The notes under the pieces are model-generated. The model did not search any database. It had not been told where the DNA came from and saw only the letters and a list, made by a program, of their open reading frames with translations. Shown piece by piece: positions 16,939 to 24,808 of a stretch of DNA of 64,000 nt. The translations under genes and the position numbers were made by a program. The stretch is from UBA2136 sp047635695. Lineage in GTDB: Bacteria; Pseudomonadota; Alphaproteobacteria; UBA2136. Where the stretch lies: contig JBLILN010000002.1 in NCBI GenBank assembly GCA_047635695.1, forward strand, positions 57,120-121,119, given 5' to 3'. How positions within the stretch are numbered: position 1 is the first letter of the stretch; each line of letters opens with the position of its first letter.

Positions 16939-18399
16939 ATGAAAAACGCAACATTTACATTCATTTTATCTATAACTTTATTAATTATGCAAGACGCAAC
17001 AGCCATCAATCACGGTGGCTTTGCGGACTTGGTTGAAAAACAGTCGCCTGCTGTTGTTAATGTTTCAACAACAACCAAAGCGAAAAAGAAAACTAAACAA
17101 ATTCAAAAAGAACTTCGCCAAAAGTCTCCTTTCACAAAAGACCCTTTTTTCGATAAGTTCTTCAATGACTTTATGGGTGGCATGGAAGGCTTGATGGATG
17201 AACAATCAAGGCAACCGAAAAGCTCTCTAGGTTCTGGGGTCGTTATTAGTAAAGACGGTTATGTTGTAACCAATAATCACGTAGCAGGGTCTGCTGAAAG
17301 TGAAATTTTAATTAAATTCCAAGACGGTACTGAGCTGAAAGCCAAGGTTATTGGTAAGGACAAAAAGAATGACCTTTCATTACTAAAAGTGGAAGCTGAC
17401 AAGGACTTACCTTTTGCAACACTTGGAGATAGTGACGCTATCCGTGTGGGTGATTGGACCATTGCCATTGGCAACCCGTTCGGCCTTGGCGGTACGGTGA
17501 CGGCGGGCATTTTAAGTGCGCGTAGCCGTAATATCCAACAAGGGCCTTACGACGACTTTTTACAAACAGACGCAGCGATAAACCCTGGTAACAGTGGTGG
17601 GCCTTTGTTCAACGAAGCCGGCGAAATTATTGGTATTAACACGGCGATATTGTCACGTACGGGCGGAAACCAAGGTATTGGTTTTGCTGTGCCATCTAAT
17701 ACAGTCAAGCACATTATTGCGCAAATTAAAGAACACGGCCACCCTGTACGTGGTTGGTTGGGTGTACGCATTCAAACAGTCACAAAAGAACTGGCTGAAG
17801 CGCTTGGGCTTACAGAACAAAAAGGTGCACTGGTGGCAACAGTTATGGCTGATAGTCCCGCTGAAAAAGGTGGCATAAAAGAAGGTGACCTTATTTTAAG
17901 TGTCGATGGTAAGCCTCTTAAAGAGATGAGCGACTTACCTAAGCTTATTGCAGAAACACCTGTGGACAAAAAAATAAAAATCAAACTGAAACGCGGTGAC
18001 AAAACAAAAACGCTCACTGTCACCATAGCTAAACTTGACGAAGAAGAAGAGGCTATTTTACTGGGTGAAGGTGATGGTCTAGGTAAAAGCGATGCCATTG
18101 CGGGTATGATATTATCTGAACTTGATAACGATGCACGTGAAGCTCTTGGTGTTGAAGTGGACACTAAAGGGGTTGTTGTTTCATCCGTTGAATATGACCG
18201 CCGCGCAGAAAGAAGTGGCTTAAGATCAGGCGATATTATTCTTGAAATTAAAAAGAAGAAAATGATGTTGATTAAGGATGTAGAGACGGCGCTCAACCTC
18301 CATAAAGAAAAATCACTGCTTATGCTTATCCTACGTGATGGTGATAAACACTTCGTTGCTTTTAAAAAAGCAGAAGCTGATGATATGTCTGATGAATAA
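16939..18399 (+). CDS. degP: periplasmic Do/DegP-family serine protease
   Basis: DegP-type proteases degrade or refold damaged periplasmic proteins. The 486-aa protein starts with a signal peptide (about residues 1-22, cut after ATA). The trypsin-like domain has its triad in NNHVAGS (His), KNDLSLLKV (Asp) and NPGNSGGPLF (Ser). Two PDZ domains follow: RGWLGVRIQTV... with VMADSPAEKGGIKEGDLIL, and a degenerate second with SGLRSGDIIL. An unusual Glu-rich link (KLDEEEEAILLGEGDGLG) joins them. An AAAGGAG site lies 8 nt before the ATG. miaA starts 3 bp after its stop. Confidence 0.95.
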   Translation: MKNATFTFILSITLLIMQDATAINHGGFADLVEKQSPAVVNVSTTTKAKKKTKQIQKELRQKSPFTKDPFFDKFFNDFMGGMEGLMDEQSRQPKSSLGSGVVISKDGYVVTNNHVAGSAESEILIKFQDGTELKAKVIGKDKKNDLSLLKVEADKDLPFATLGDSDAIRVGDWTIAIGNPFGLGGTVTAGILSARSRNIQQGPYDDFLQTDAAINPGNSGGPLFNEAGEIIGINTAILSRTGGNQGIGFAVPSNTVKHIIAQIKEHGHPVRGWLGVRIQTVTKELAEALGLTEQKGALVATVMADSPAEKGGIKEGDLILSVDGKPLKEMSDLPKLIAETPVDKKIKIKLKRGDKTKTLTVTIAKLDEEEEAILLGEGDGLGKSDAIAGMILSELDNDAREALGVEVDTKGVVVSSVEYDRRAERSGLRSGDIILEIKKKKMMLIKDVETALNLHKEKSLLMLILRDGDKHFVAFKKAEADDMSDE

Positions 18400-18402
18400 C
18401 GT

Positions 18403-19323
18403 ATGTCACGTCATGTCATAACTATTTTTGGGCCAACAGCGTCGGGTAAAACGGCGCTGTCCATTTTTTTAGCCAATAAACTTAATGGTGTTATTATAAA
18501 TGCCGACAGTCGCCAAGTTTATAAAAATATGCCCATCATCACAGCTATGCCTTCTCAGGCAGAATTTGAAGCGGCTGATCATCGGTTGTTTAATTTTCTC
18601 GAAGTGGATGAAAAAATATCATCCGACGTTTACACAAACTTAGCCAAGGCTGAAATTGAAAAAATTTGGGCTGAAGGTAAATTGCCTATCCTTTGTGGTG
18701 GCACAGGTTTTTATCTTAAAAACCTCGAGCAGGGCATTAGCCCTGTCCCAGCACTTGCACCCGCCTTGTTTGACTTGCTTAATAAACGTGTTGAAAATGA
18801 AGGTGCCGAAGCGCTGCATGCAGAGCTTGCACTTGTTGACCCTATCATGGCGCAAAAATTAGCCCCAGGTGACAGCCAGCGCGTTTCTCGTGCTTTAGGC
18901 GTTTTTATGCAAACAGGCCAACCGATGTCAACCTTACAAGCATTGCCGAAAGAAGGGGGCTTAGATGCCAAATTTATTAAAATTGCCCTAAACCCAAACC
19001 GAGAGTGGCTTTATGCACGTATACATAAAAGGTACGATGTTATGGAAAGTATGGGGCTACTGGCAGAAATAAAAAACCTTAAAAATGCAGGTTATAATAA
19101 TGATGCACATGGCATTCAAAGTTGTGGTGTGAAGGATTTGTTTAACTTTGTCGACGGTAACTGCACGCACGAAGAAGCTAAAAATGCACTTTTACAAAGC
19201 ACAAGAAACTATGCAAAGCGTCAACTTACATGGATAAAAGGGCAGTACAATGCCGACATGGTTTTTACGAATACGGCAGAAGGTGAAAACGCTATTGCAG
19301 AAATACAATGCCTGCTTAAGTAA
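18403..19323 (+). CDS. miaA: tRNA dimethylallyltransferase
   Basis: MiaA adds a dimethylallyl group to N6 of A37 in tRNAs reading U-starting codons. The 306-aa protein has the P-loop GPTASGKTALS (residues 9-19), INADSRQVYKNMPI, the GTGFYLKNL substrate region, and the late RNYAKRQLTWIKGQ helix. It has family length. It starts 3 bp after degP and ends about 110 bp before mreB, with no obvious terminator between. Confidence 0.95.
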   Translation: MSRHVITIFGPTASGKTALSIFLANKLNGVIINADSRQVYKNMPIITAMPSQAEFEAADHRLFNFLEVDEKISSDVYTNLAKAEIEKIWAEGKLPILCGGTGFYLKNLEQGISPVPALAPALFDLLNKRVENEGAEALHAELALVDPIMAQKLAPGDSQRVSRALGVFMQTGQPMSTLQALPKEGGLDAKFIKIALNPNREWLYARIHKRYDVMESMGLLAEIKNLKNAGYNNDAHGIQSCGVKDLFNFVDGNCTHEEAKNALLQSTRNYAKRQLTWIKGQYNADMVFTNTAEGENAIAEIQCLLK

Positions 19324-19433
19324 TAAGTCAACTGACATACGAAAATTGCTATAAAATTTCTAGTATCTTTGTGGTATATGCCCTATAGTTAAACCAATAT
19401 AAAAATAATTATAAATTTGGAAGATACCACCTC

Positions 19434-20471
19434 ATGTTAAACAAACTTTTCAGTTTCTTTTCGTTAGATATGGCCATTGATCTTGGCACAGCAAATACAC
19501 TTGTGTATGTACCGGGCCGTGGTATTGTTTTGAATGAACCTTCTGTTGTCGCCATTGAACGTGGTGAACATAGTTCACGCGTACGTAATGTTGGCCATGC
19601 TGCTAAACAAATGATCGGCCGTACACCGGCTGATATTGTGGCTGTACGCCCTTTAAAAGACGGTGTTATTGCTGACTTTGAAGTTGCCGAAGAAATGATT
19701 AAAGCATTTATCAACCGTGTTCATAACCGTCGTATGTTTGTAAGCCCACGCATTATTATTTGCGTACCTTACGGTTCAACACCTGTTGAACGTCGCGCGA
19801 TAAAAGACAGTGCACTTAGCGCTGGTGCGAGCCAAGTTTACCTTGTGGACGAACCAATGGCTGCGGCTATTGGTGCCGGTCTTCCTGTCAATGAAGCATC
19901 AGGCTCAATGATTGTGGATATCGGTGGTGGTACAACGGAAATTGCCGTTATTTCACTGGGCGGTATTGTTTACTCAATGTCTGTACGTGTGGGTGGCGAT
20001 AAATTTGATGATGCGATCATTAACTACATTCGTCGTAAGCATAACCTTCTTATTGGTGAATCTACAGCTGAAAAAATTAAGATTGAAATTGGTACGGCTA
20101 TCCTTCCTGAAAAAGGAAAAGGTAAAGAAGTTGATATTAAAGGGCGTGACCTAGTTAAAGGTGTGCCACGTAACCTAAAAATTACACAAAAAGAAATTGC
20201 AGAAGCTCTTGAGCCTCAAGTTCAACGTATTCTTGAAGGTATTAAAACAGCCCTTGAAGCTACGCCACCTGAATTGGCTGCTGATATTGTTGATAAAGGT
20301 ATTATCCTTTCTGGCGGTGGTGCCAACCTTGGTGATCTTGATAAACTTATTCGCCGTGAAACAGGCCTACCTGTTTCTATTGCTGAATCACCACTTTCTT
20401 GTGTTGCTCTCGGTTCAGGGAAAATCTTAGAAGAATGGGATACCTTTGCACCAGTTTTAAAATCTAACTAG
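19434..20471 (+). CDS. mreB: rod shape-determining protein MreB
   Basis: MreB is the bacterial actin that forms membrane-associated filaments directing lateral peptidoglycan synthesis. The 345-aa product has all actin-fold signatures: phosphate 1 IDLGTANTLVYV (near residue 14), VPYGSTPVERRAIKDS, VDEPMAAAIGAGLPV, phosphate 2 IVDIGGGTTEIAVISLGGIV, and the adenosine motif LSGGGANLGDLD. The N-terminal amphipathic helix (LNKLFSFFS) for membrane binding is present. It leads the mreBCD-mrdA-rodA operon, and the cell is presumably rod-shaped. Confidence 0.97.
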   Translation: MLNKLFSFFSLDMAIDLGTANTLVYVPGRGIVLNEPSVVAIERGEHSSRVRNVGHAAKQMIGRTPADIVAVRPLKDGVIADFEVAEEMIKAFINRVHNRRMFVSPRIIICVPYGSTPVERRAIKDSALSAGASQVYLVDEPMAAAIGAGLPVNEASGSMIVDIGGGTTEIAVISLGGIVYSMSVRVGGDKFDDAIINYIRRKHNLLIGESTAEKIKIEIGTAILPEKGKGKEVDIKGRDLVKGVPRNLKITQKEIAEALEPQVQRILEGIKTALEATPPELAADIVDKGIILSGGGANLGDLDKLIRRETGLPVSIAESPLSCVALGSGKILEEWDTFAPVLKSN

Positions 20472-20481
20472 GGTTTAAAAC

Positions 20482-21294
20482 GTGATTGTAGGAAGTTCAT
20501 CCAAAAGCCATACTATTCAGTTCGCTGTTTATATGGCTTTTTGTATTGCATTGATGGCTATCTCTATTAAATTTCCGCAGGTTAATGCGTCGTTTCAGTC
20601 AATCGTTATCGACATAACAAAACCTATACTTTATATAGTTAAAAAACCGAATGAATGGGTCGATGCGGCTCAAACATCTGTTTCTGGACATGTTTCTGTT
20701 TACGAAGAAAATATCGCCCTTAAAGAAGAGCTTAGTGATAAGCAAAGGCTTAATAGAGAACTTTCTATCAGCTCAAGCGAAAACCAAGAACTTAAAAGCC
20801 TTTTAAATATGGTCGTTAAGGTTAAAGGTGAACCTTTAACAGCAAGAGTTATATCGGATCAAAAAAGTGCCTTTAGTCATACAATGATTATAAATACGGG
20901 CAATACTGGTGGCATTGAAAAAGGGCAAGTGGTTATTAATAAAAATGGCCTTGTCGGCCGTGTTTTAGAAGTTTATGACGACGCTTCACGCATTTTACTT
21001 TTAACCGACTATGCGTCACGCATCCCCGTTAAAATTCTAGAGGCAAACTTACGTGGTATTGTACGTGGTACCAACAGTTACAACCTTGAATTGGTTTTCA
21101 CCGAAGATAAAAAAATTGAGCTTGAAGAGGGTATGGTTGTTGTGACAACTGGTGCCGGCGGTATTTTTGCTGAAGGTTTGCCCGTTGGTGAAATTATGAC
21201 CATTGGCAAAAAAGTCTTTATCAAACCCGATGTTGATTTTAAAAATTTAGACCTTGTGAGTATTCAACGTCAAATTGTGAAAGGCATCTTATAA
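20482..21294 (+). CDS. mreC: rod shape-determining protein MreC
   Basis: MreC is a bitopic elongasome protein linking MreB to PBP2. The 270-aa protein has a short cytoplasmic N-terminus, one membrane helix (about residues 13-29), a periplasmic coiled coil (YEENIALKEELSDKQRLNRELS), then the beta-barrel domain with NKNGLVGRVLEVYDDASRILLLTDYASRIPV and GGIFAEGLPVGEI. The start is GTG, with AGGG 8 nt upstream. Its stop codon is immediately followed by the ATG of mreD. Confidence 0.94.
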   Translation: MIVGSSSKSHTIQFAVYMAFCIALMAISIKFPQVNASFQSIVIDITKPILYIVKKPNEWVDAAQTSVSGHVSVYEENIALKEELSDKQRLNRELSISSSENQELKSLLNMVVKVKGEPLTARVISDQKSAFSHTMIINTGNTGGIEKGQVVINKNGLVGRVLEVYDDASRILLLTDYASRIPVKILEANLRGIVRGTNSYNLELVFTEDKKIELEEGMVVVTTGAGGIFAEGLPVGEIMTIGKKVFIKPDVDFKNLDLVSIQRQIVKGIL

Positions 21295-21801
21295 ATGGCT
21301 ATGCAGCAAGCAAATAGAGACTATAAAAATGGTACGGCCTTTATGGCGCCTGTCCTGCTTGTGGTGCTTGTTATTTTTGGTTATATAATAACCGAAATAG
21401 TAGATAGCTTGTGGTTTAAACCATGGCTTTTAACTGTCGGTGTTTTTTATTGGACTTTATACTGCCCAAGGTCAATACCTATATGGTTTGCTTTAATTTT
21501 AGGCTTACTCGAAGACGGTTTATCGGGTACACCGTTTGGTCTTTATGGTATCGGCATACTGCTCATGCATTATTTGACGTACCATCAACGTCAGTCACTT
21601 GTGCATAGCCCTTATACGATGGTTTTTACAGGGTTTTTAATTAATTCATTTGTGGTAAACCTAGTGATGGCGCTTATTATGTGGGGCGTTGGCTTGCCTT
21701 TGTTTACTTGGAGCATTATGAGCTGGCTTACCACCGCTTTCATGTTTATACCTGTTGTGACGTTGTTTGGTTATATACGCCAACGCATGATGAAAGACTA
21801 G
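21295..21801 (+). CDS. mreD: rod shape-determining protein MreD
   Basis: MreD is the small integral-membrane component of the elongasome. The 168-aa product has about five hydrophobic helices and the family-like central stretch IPIWFALILGLLEDGLSGTPFGLYGIGILL. It abuts mreC with no gap and is followed 6 bp later by mrdA, as expected for this operon. The sequence is divergent, as MreD proteins usually are, so context carries much of the call. Confidence 0.9.
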   Translation: MAMQQANRDYKNGTAFMAPVLLVVLVIFGYIITEIVDSLWFKPWLLTVGVFYWTLYCPRSIPIWFALILGLLEDGLSGTPFGLYGIGILLMHYLTYHQRQSLVHSPYTMVFTGFLINSFVVNLVMALIMWGVGLPLFTWSIMSWLTTAFMFIPVVTLFGYIRQRMMKD

Positions 21802-21807
21802 TCAACT

Positions 21808-23583
21808 ATGGGTATTTCACCGACAAACCGTAATAAAATCGTTTCCAGACGTACGGTTGTTCTAGGTACTCTTATGGCGATACCTTTCCCCATTTTTGTC
21901 TCACGTATGTATTACCTACAGCAAATTTTAGGAGCAAAATATAAAAAGCTCGCGGAAAGAAACCGTATTGCTATTCGTCCTATTCGTCCAGAGCGCGGTG
22001 TATTATTCGACCGTACAGGTCAAGTTTTAGCACAAGACAAACCCGCACCACGTTTGGTGATTATTCCTGAACAATGTAACAACCCCGCACAAGTTTTGGC
22101 GTCACTTAAAAAGCTTATTCCTTTAAGCCGCCGCACCATTAAAAATACTCTAGAAAAAGTAAAGTACAGGGCACCATTTACGCCTATTACCATTACAAAA
22201 TCTTTGTCGTTTAATAACATCGCTAAGGTTGAATTAAACCAACCCGATTTAACGGGGATCGACTTTATTGATATCCCTCTACGTCATTATGAAAATGGTA
22301 CATCAACGGGGCATTTGTTGGGCTATGTGGGCCGTACCGATGACTATAAAAAAGACAAGGCCGACGTAAAGGGTTGGGCGCCCGATTTTCCTGTGGGGCG
22401 TCAAGGTTTAGAAAAATTATATGAGGCAGAACTTGGTGGACGCCCAGGGTTTTTGCACCATGAAACAAATGCTCTGGGCCGACCTATCCGTGAACTCGAA
22501 AAGCAAGACGCTGTAAAAGGTGACGACCTACATCTCACCATTGACCATGAGATTCAACAGTATGCTTTAAAGCAACTTGAAGGCCATGTTGGATCTATTG
22601 TTTTACTAAACGCACAAACTGGCGGTATTATTTCATCTGTCAGCACACCTAGCTTTGACCCCAATGATTTTGCCGAAGGTATTGACCCCGTTAATTGGAA
22701 AAAATTGCTAAATAATGATGACAACCCCCTTTTAAATAGAAGTTTTCAAGGCACATATTCTCCTGGTTCAACATTTAAATTGGTTGTCGCACAAGCCGCC
22801 CTGGAAGAAGGCCTTGTGAAACCAGATGAAATTATGCATTGTCGTGGTAAAATTAAACTCGGTAGACGTGAATTTAACTGCTGGAAAAAACACGGTAAGG
22901 TCAACTTAAATGAAGCTATTTCAGGCTCATGTGATATTTATTTTTACGAACTTGCTAAACGCCTTGGTGCTAAAAAAATGGCTATATATGCTGCAAATTT
23001 TGGTTATGGTACACGCAGTGACATAGGTATCCCAGAGAAGGCGGGGCTTTTACCAACACCCGAATGGAAGATGCGGGTTAAAAACGAACGCTGGACAACA
23101 GGTGAAGATTTAATTGTGGGTATTGGGCAAGGTTTCTTGCTCACAACACCGTTACAAATGGCGGTCATGACTGCACGTATTGCCACAGGCATGGAAATTA
23201 AACCAACCCTTTTACAAAAATATGAAGACAAGCAAACGCAAGCGTCAGCCTTAAGTGAAGAATACTTACAAATTTTACGTCAAGGTATGCACGACGTTGT
23301 GCATAGCCGTAAAGGTACGGCTAAAAATGCCAAACGTAAGGGCACAAAAATTGTTGGTAAAACAGGGACCGTGCAAGTTGTTTCGAGACGTATCGAGAAG
23401 GGCGTTCAAATGAAAGACGTCCCTTTAAAGGAAAGGCCACATGCTATGTTTGTTGGTTATGCCCCTTATGAAAACCCTCAGTTTGCTGTTGCGGTGGTTA
23501 TAGAAAACGGTGGTTCTGGTAGCGGTACTGCGGCACCTGTTGCTGCCAATGTCCTTCAAAAAGCGACGGAGATTTTTGCATGA
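21808..23583 (+). CDS. mrdA: penicillin-binding protein 2 (peptidoglycan DD-transpeptidase)
   Basis: PBP2 cross-links lateral-wall peptidoglycan in the elongasome. The 591-aa class B PBP has an N-terminal membrane helix (about residues 17-35) and the dimerisation-domain start RNRIAIRPIRPERGVLFDR. The transpeptidase motifs are SxxK in SPGSTFK (S321), the SxD motif in SGSCDIYFYE, and KTG in VGKTGTVQVV. Family length is normal. Its TGA overlaps the ATG of rodA (ATGA), coupling it to its glycosyltransferase partner. Confidence 0.96.
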   Translation: MGISPTNRNKIVSRRTVVLGTLMAIPFPIFVSRMYYLQQILGAKYKKLAERNRIAIRPIRPERGVLFDRTGQVLAQDKPAPRLVIIPEQCNNPAQVLASLKKLIPLSRRTIKNTLEKVKYRAPFTPITITKSLSFNNIAKVELNQPDLTGIDFIDIPLRHYENGTSTGHLLGYVGRTDDYKKDKADVKGWAPDFPVGRQGLEKLYEAELGGRPGFLHHETNALGRPIRELEKQDAVKGDDLHLTIDHEIQQYALKQLEGHVGSIVLLNAQTGGIISSVSTPSFDPNDFAEGIDPVNWKKLLNNDDNPLLNRSFQGTYSPGSTFKLVVAQAALEEGLVKPDEIMHCRGKIKLGRREFNCWKKHGKVNLNEAISGSCDIYFYELAKRLGAKKMAIYAANFGYGTRSDIGIPEKAGLLPTPEWKMRVKNERWTTGEDLIVGIGQGFLLTTPLQMAVMTARIATGMEIKPTLLQKYEDKQTQASALSEEYLQILRQGMHDVVHSRKGTAKNAKRKGTKIVGKTGTVQVVSRRIEKGVQMKDVPLKERPHAMFVGYAPYENPQFAVAVVIENGGSGSGTAAPVAANVLQKATEIFA

Positions 23584-24710
23584 TTCAAGACATATTAAAG
23601 AAAACAAGTCGCCTTCACTTTGGTATCATCTTTTTGATCATTGCTATCTGCATCACAGGTTTTGTCCTTCTTTATGGGGCGGCGGGCGGTTCTGTAAACC
23701 CTTATGTCATAAAGCAAGTACCACGCTTTATTGTGGGTATTATTCTTATGTGGGGTATTGCAATTGTTGATCTCAAAATTTGGTATCGCTATGCTTATGT
23801 ATTTTATATAGTGGCTATTGCTTTGCTTATAGCTGTTTATTTTAATGGACATGTGGGAATGGGAGCAAGACGCTGGATCGACCTTAAATTCTTTGCCTTA
23901 CAACCTTCAGAACTTGCAAAAGTTTGTTTGGTTTTAGCGCTTGCTAAATTTTATCATAGTCGTTCTATTGTGGCTATCCACTCACTTAAAAATATCGCCA
24001 TACCGTTTGCCCTTATTGGTGCCATGTTCGCACTTGTTGTTGTACAGCCCGACCTTGGTACGTCATTGGTGCTTTATTTTGTTGGTGTCGCTATTATGAT
24101 AGCTTCGGGGTTATCTAAAAAATTGTTTGTCTGGATGGGTATCATTGGCTTATCGGCCCTCCCTATTATGTGGTTATTTTTACACGGCTATCAAAAAAAA
24201 CGTCTGTTGGTATTTTTAAACCCTGAGAACGACCCTTTAGGGGCAGGGTACCATATTATGCAGTCAAAAATTGCCATTGGATCGTCCGACTTTTGGGGTA
24301 AAGGCTTTATGCAAGGCACGCAGTCACACCTTGAATTCTTACCCGAAAAACATACAGATTTTATCTTTACATTGTTAACAGAAGACTTTGGTATGTTAGG
24401 TGCTTTGTTACTTTTATTGGCTTATGCACTGGTCATTTTGTTTGGTATTCTTATATCATTAAAGGCGCAAAGCCTTTATGCAAAGCATATTGCGCTGGGT
24501 ATGACGGTGTTGTTATTTGTACATGTTACCATTAACATTTCGATGGTGATGGGGCTAATGCCTGTGGTGGGTATTCCTTTACCCTTTGTGAGTTATGGTG
24601 GGACATCCATGATGACAATGCTTATCTCTATGGGATTTTTGCTAAATGTCCATGTTCACCGTGATGTAAACCTTACTGGCGGTAGTGGTCTTTCTGCTGG
24701 ACGATTTTAA
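23580..24710 (+). CDS. rodA: SEDS peptidoglycan glycosyltransferase RodA
   Basis: RodA polymerises lipid II into glycan strands together with PBP2. The 376-aa polytopic protein has about ten membrane helices and SEDS hallmarks: QPSELAKVCLVLALAKFY, VQPDLGTSLVL, NPENDPLGAGYHIMQSKIAIGS, FLPEKHTDFIFTLLTEDFG, and the C-terminal GIPLPFVSYGGTSM. The catalytic-region Asp of LPEKHTDF is present. It is the last gene of the mre operon; about 98 bp separate it from sucA. Confidence 0.96.
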   Translation: MIQDILKKTSRLHFGIIFLIIAICITGFVLLYGAAGGSVNPYVIKQVPRFIVGIILMWGIAIVDLKIWYRYAYVFYIVAIALLIAVYFNGHVGMGARRWIDLKFFALQPSELAKVCLVLALAKFYHSRSIVAIHSLKNIAIPFALIGAMFALVVVQPDLGTSLVLYFVGVAIMIASGLSKKLFVWMGIIGLSALPIMWLFLHGYQKKRLLVFLNPENDPLGAGYHIMQSKIAIGSSDFWGKGFMQGTQSHLEFLPEKHTDFIFTLLTEDFGMLGALLLLLAYALVILFGILISLKAQSLYAKHIALGMTVLLFVHVTINISMVMGLMPVVGIPLPFVSYGGTSMMTMLISMGFLLNVHVHRDVNLTGGSGLSAGRF

Positions 24711-24808
24711 TAAATTGTCCTTGTGGCTATGCGAGGCATTTGCTATTATTTAGCTAACTTTTTCATATAGAAAATATAAGCATATAATAAAATTAAAAAG
24801 AATTTAAA

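Noticed and set aside
17772..18296. 174-codon Ser-rich frame opposite degP.
   Set aside because: An antisense shadow with low-complexity Ser/Leu composition; degP on the + strand is certain.
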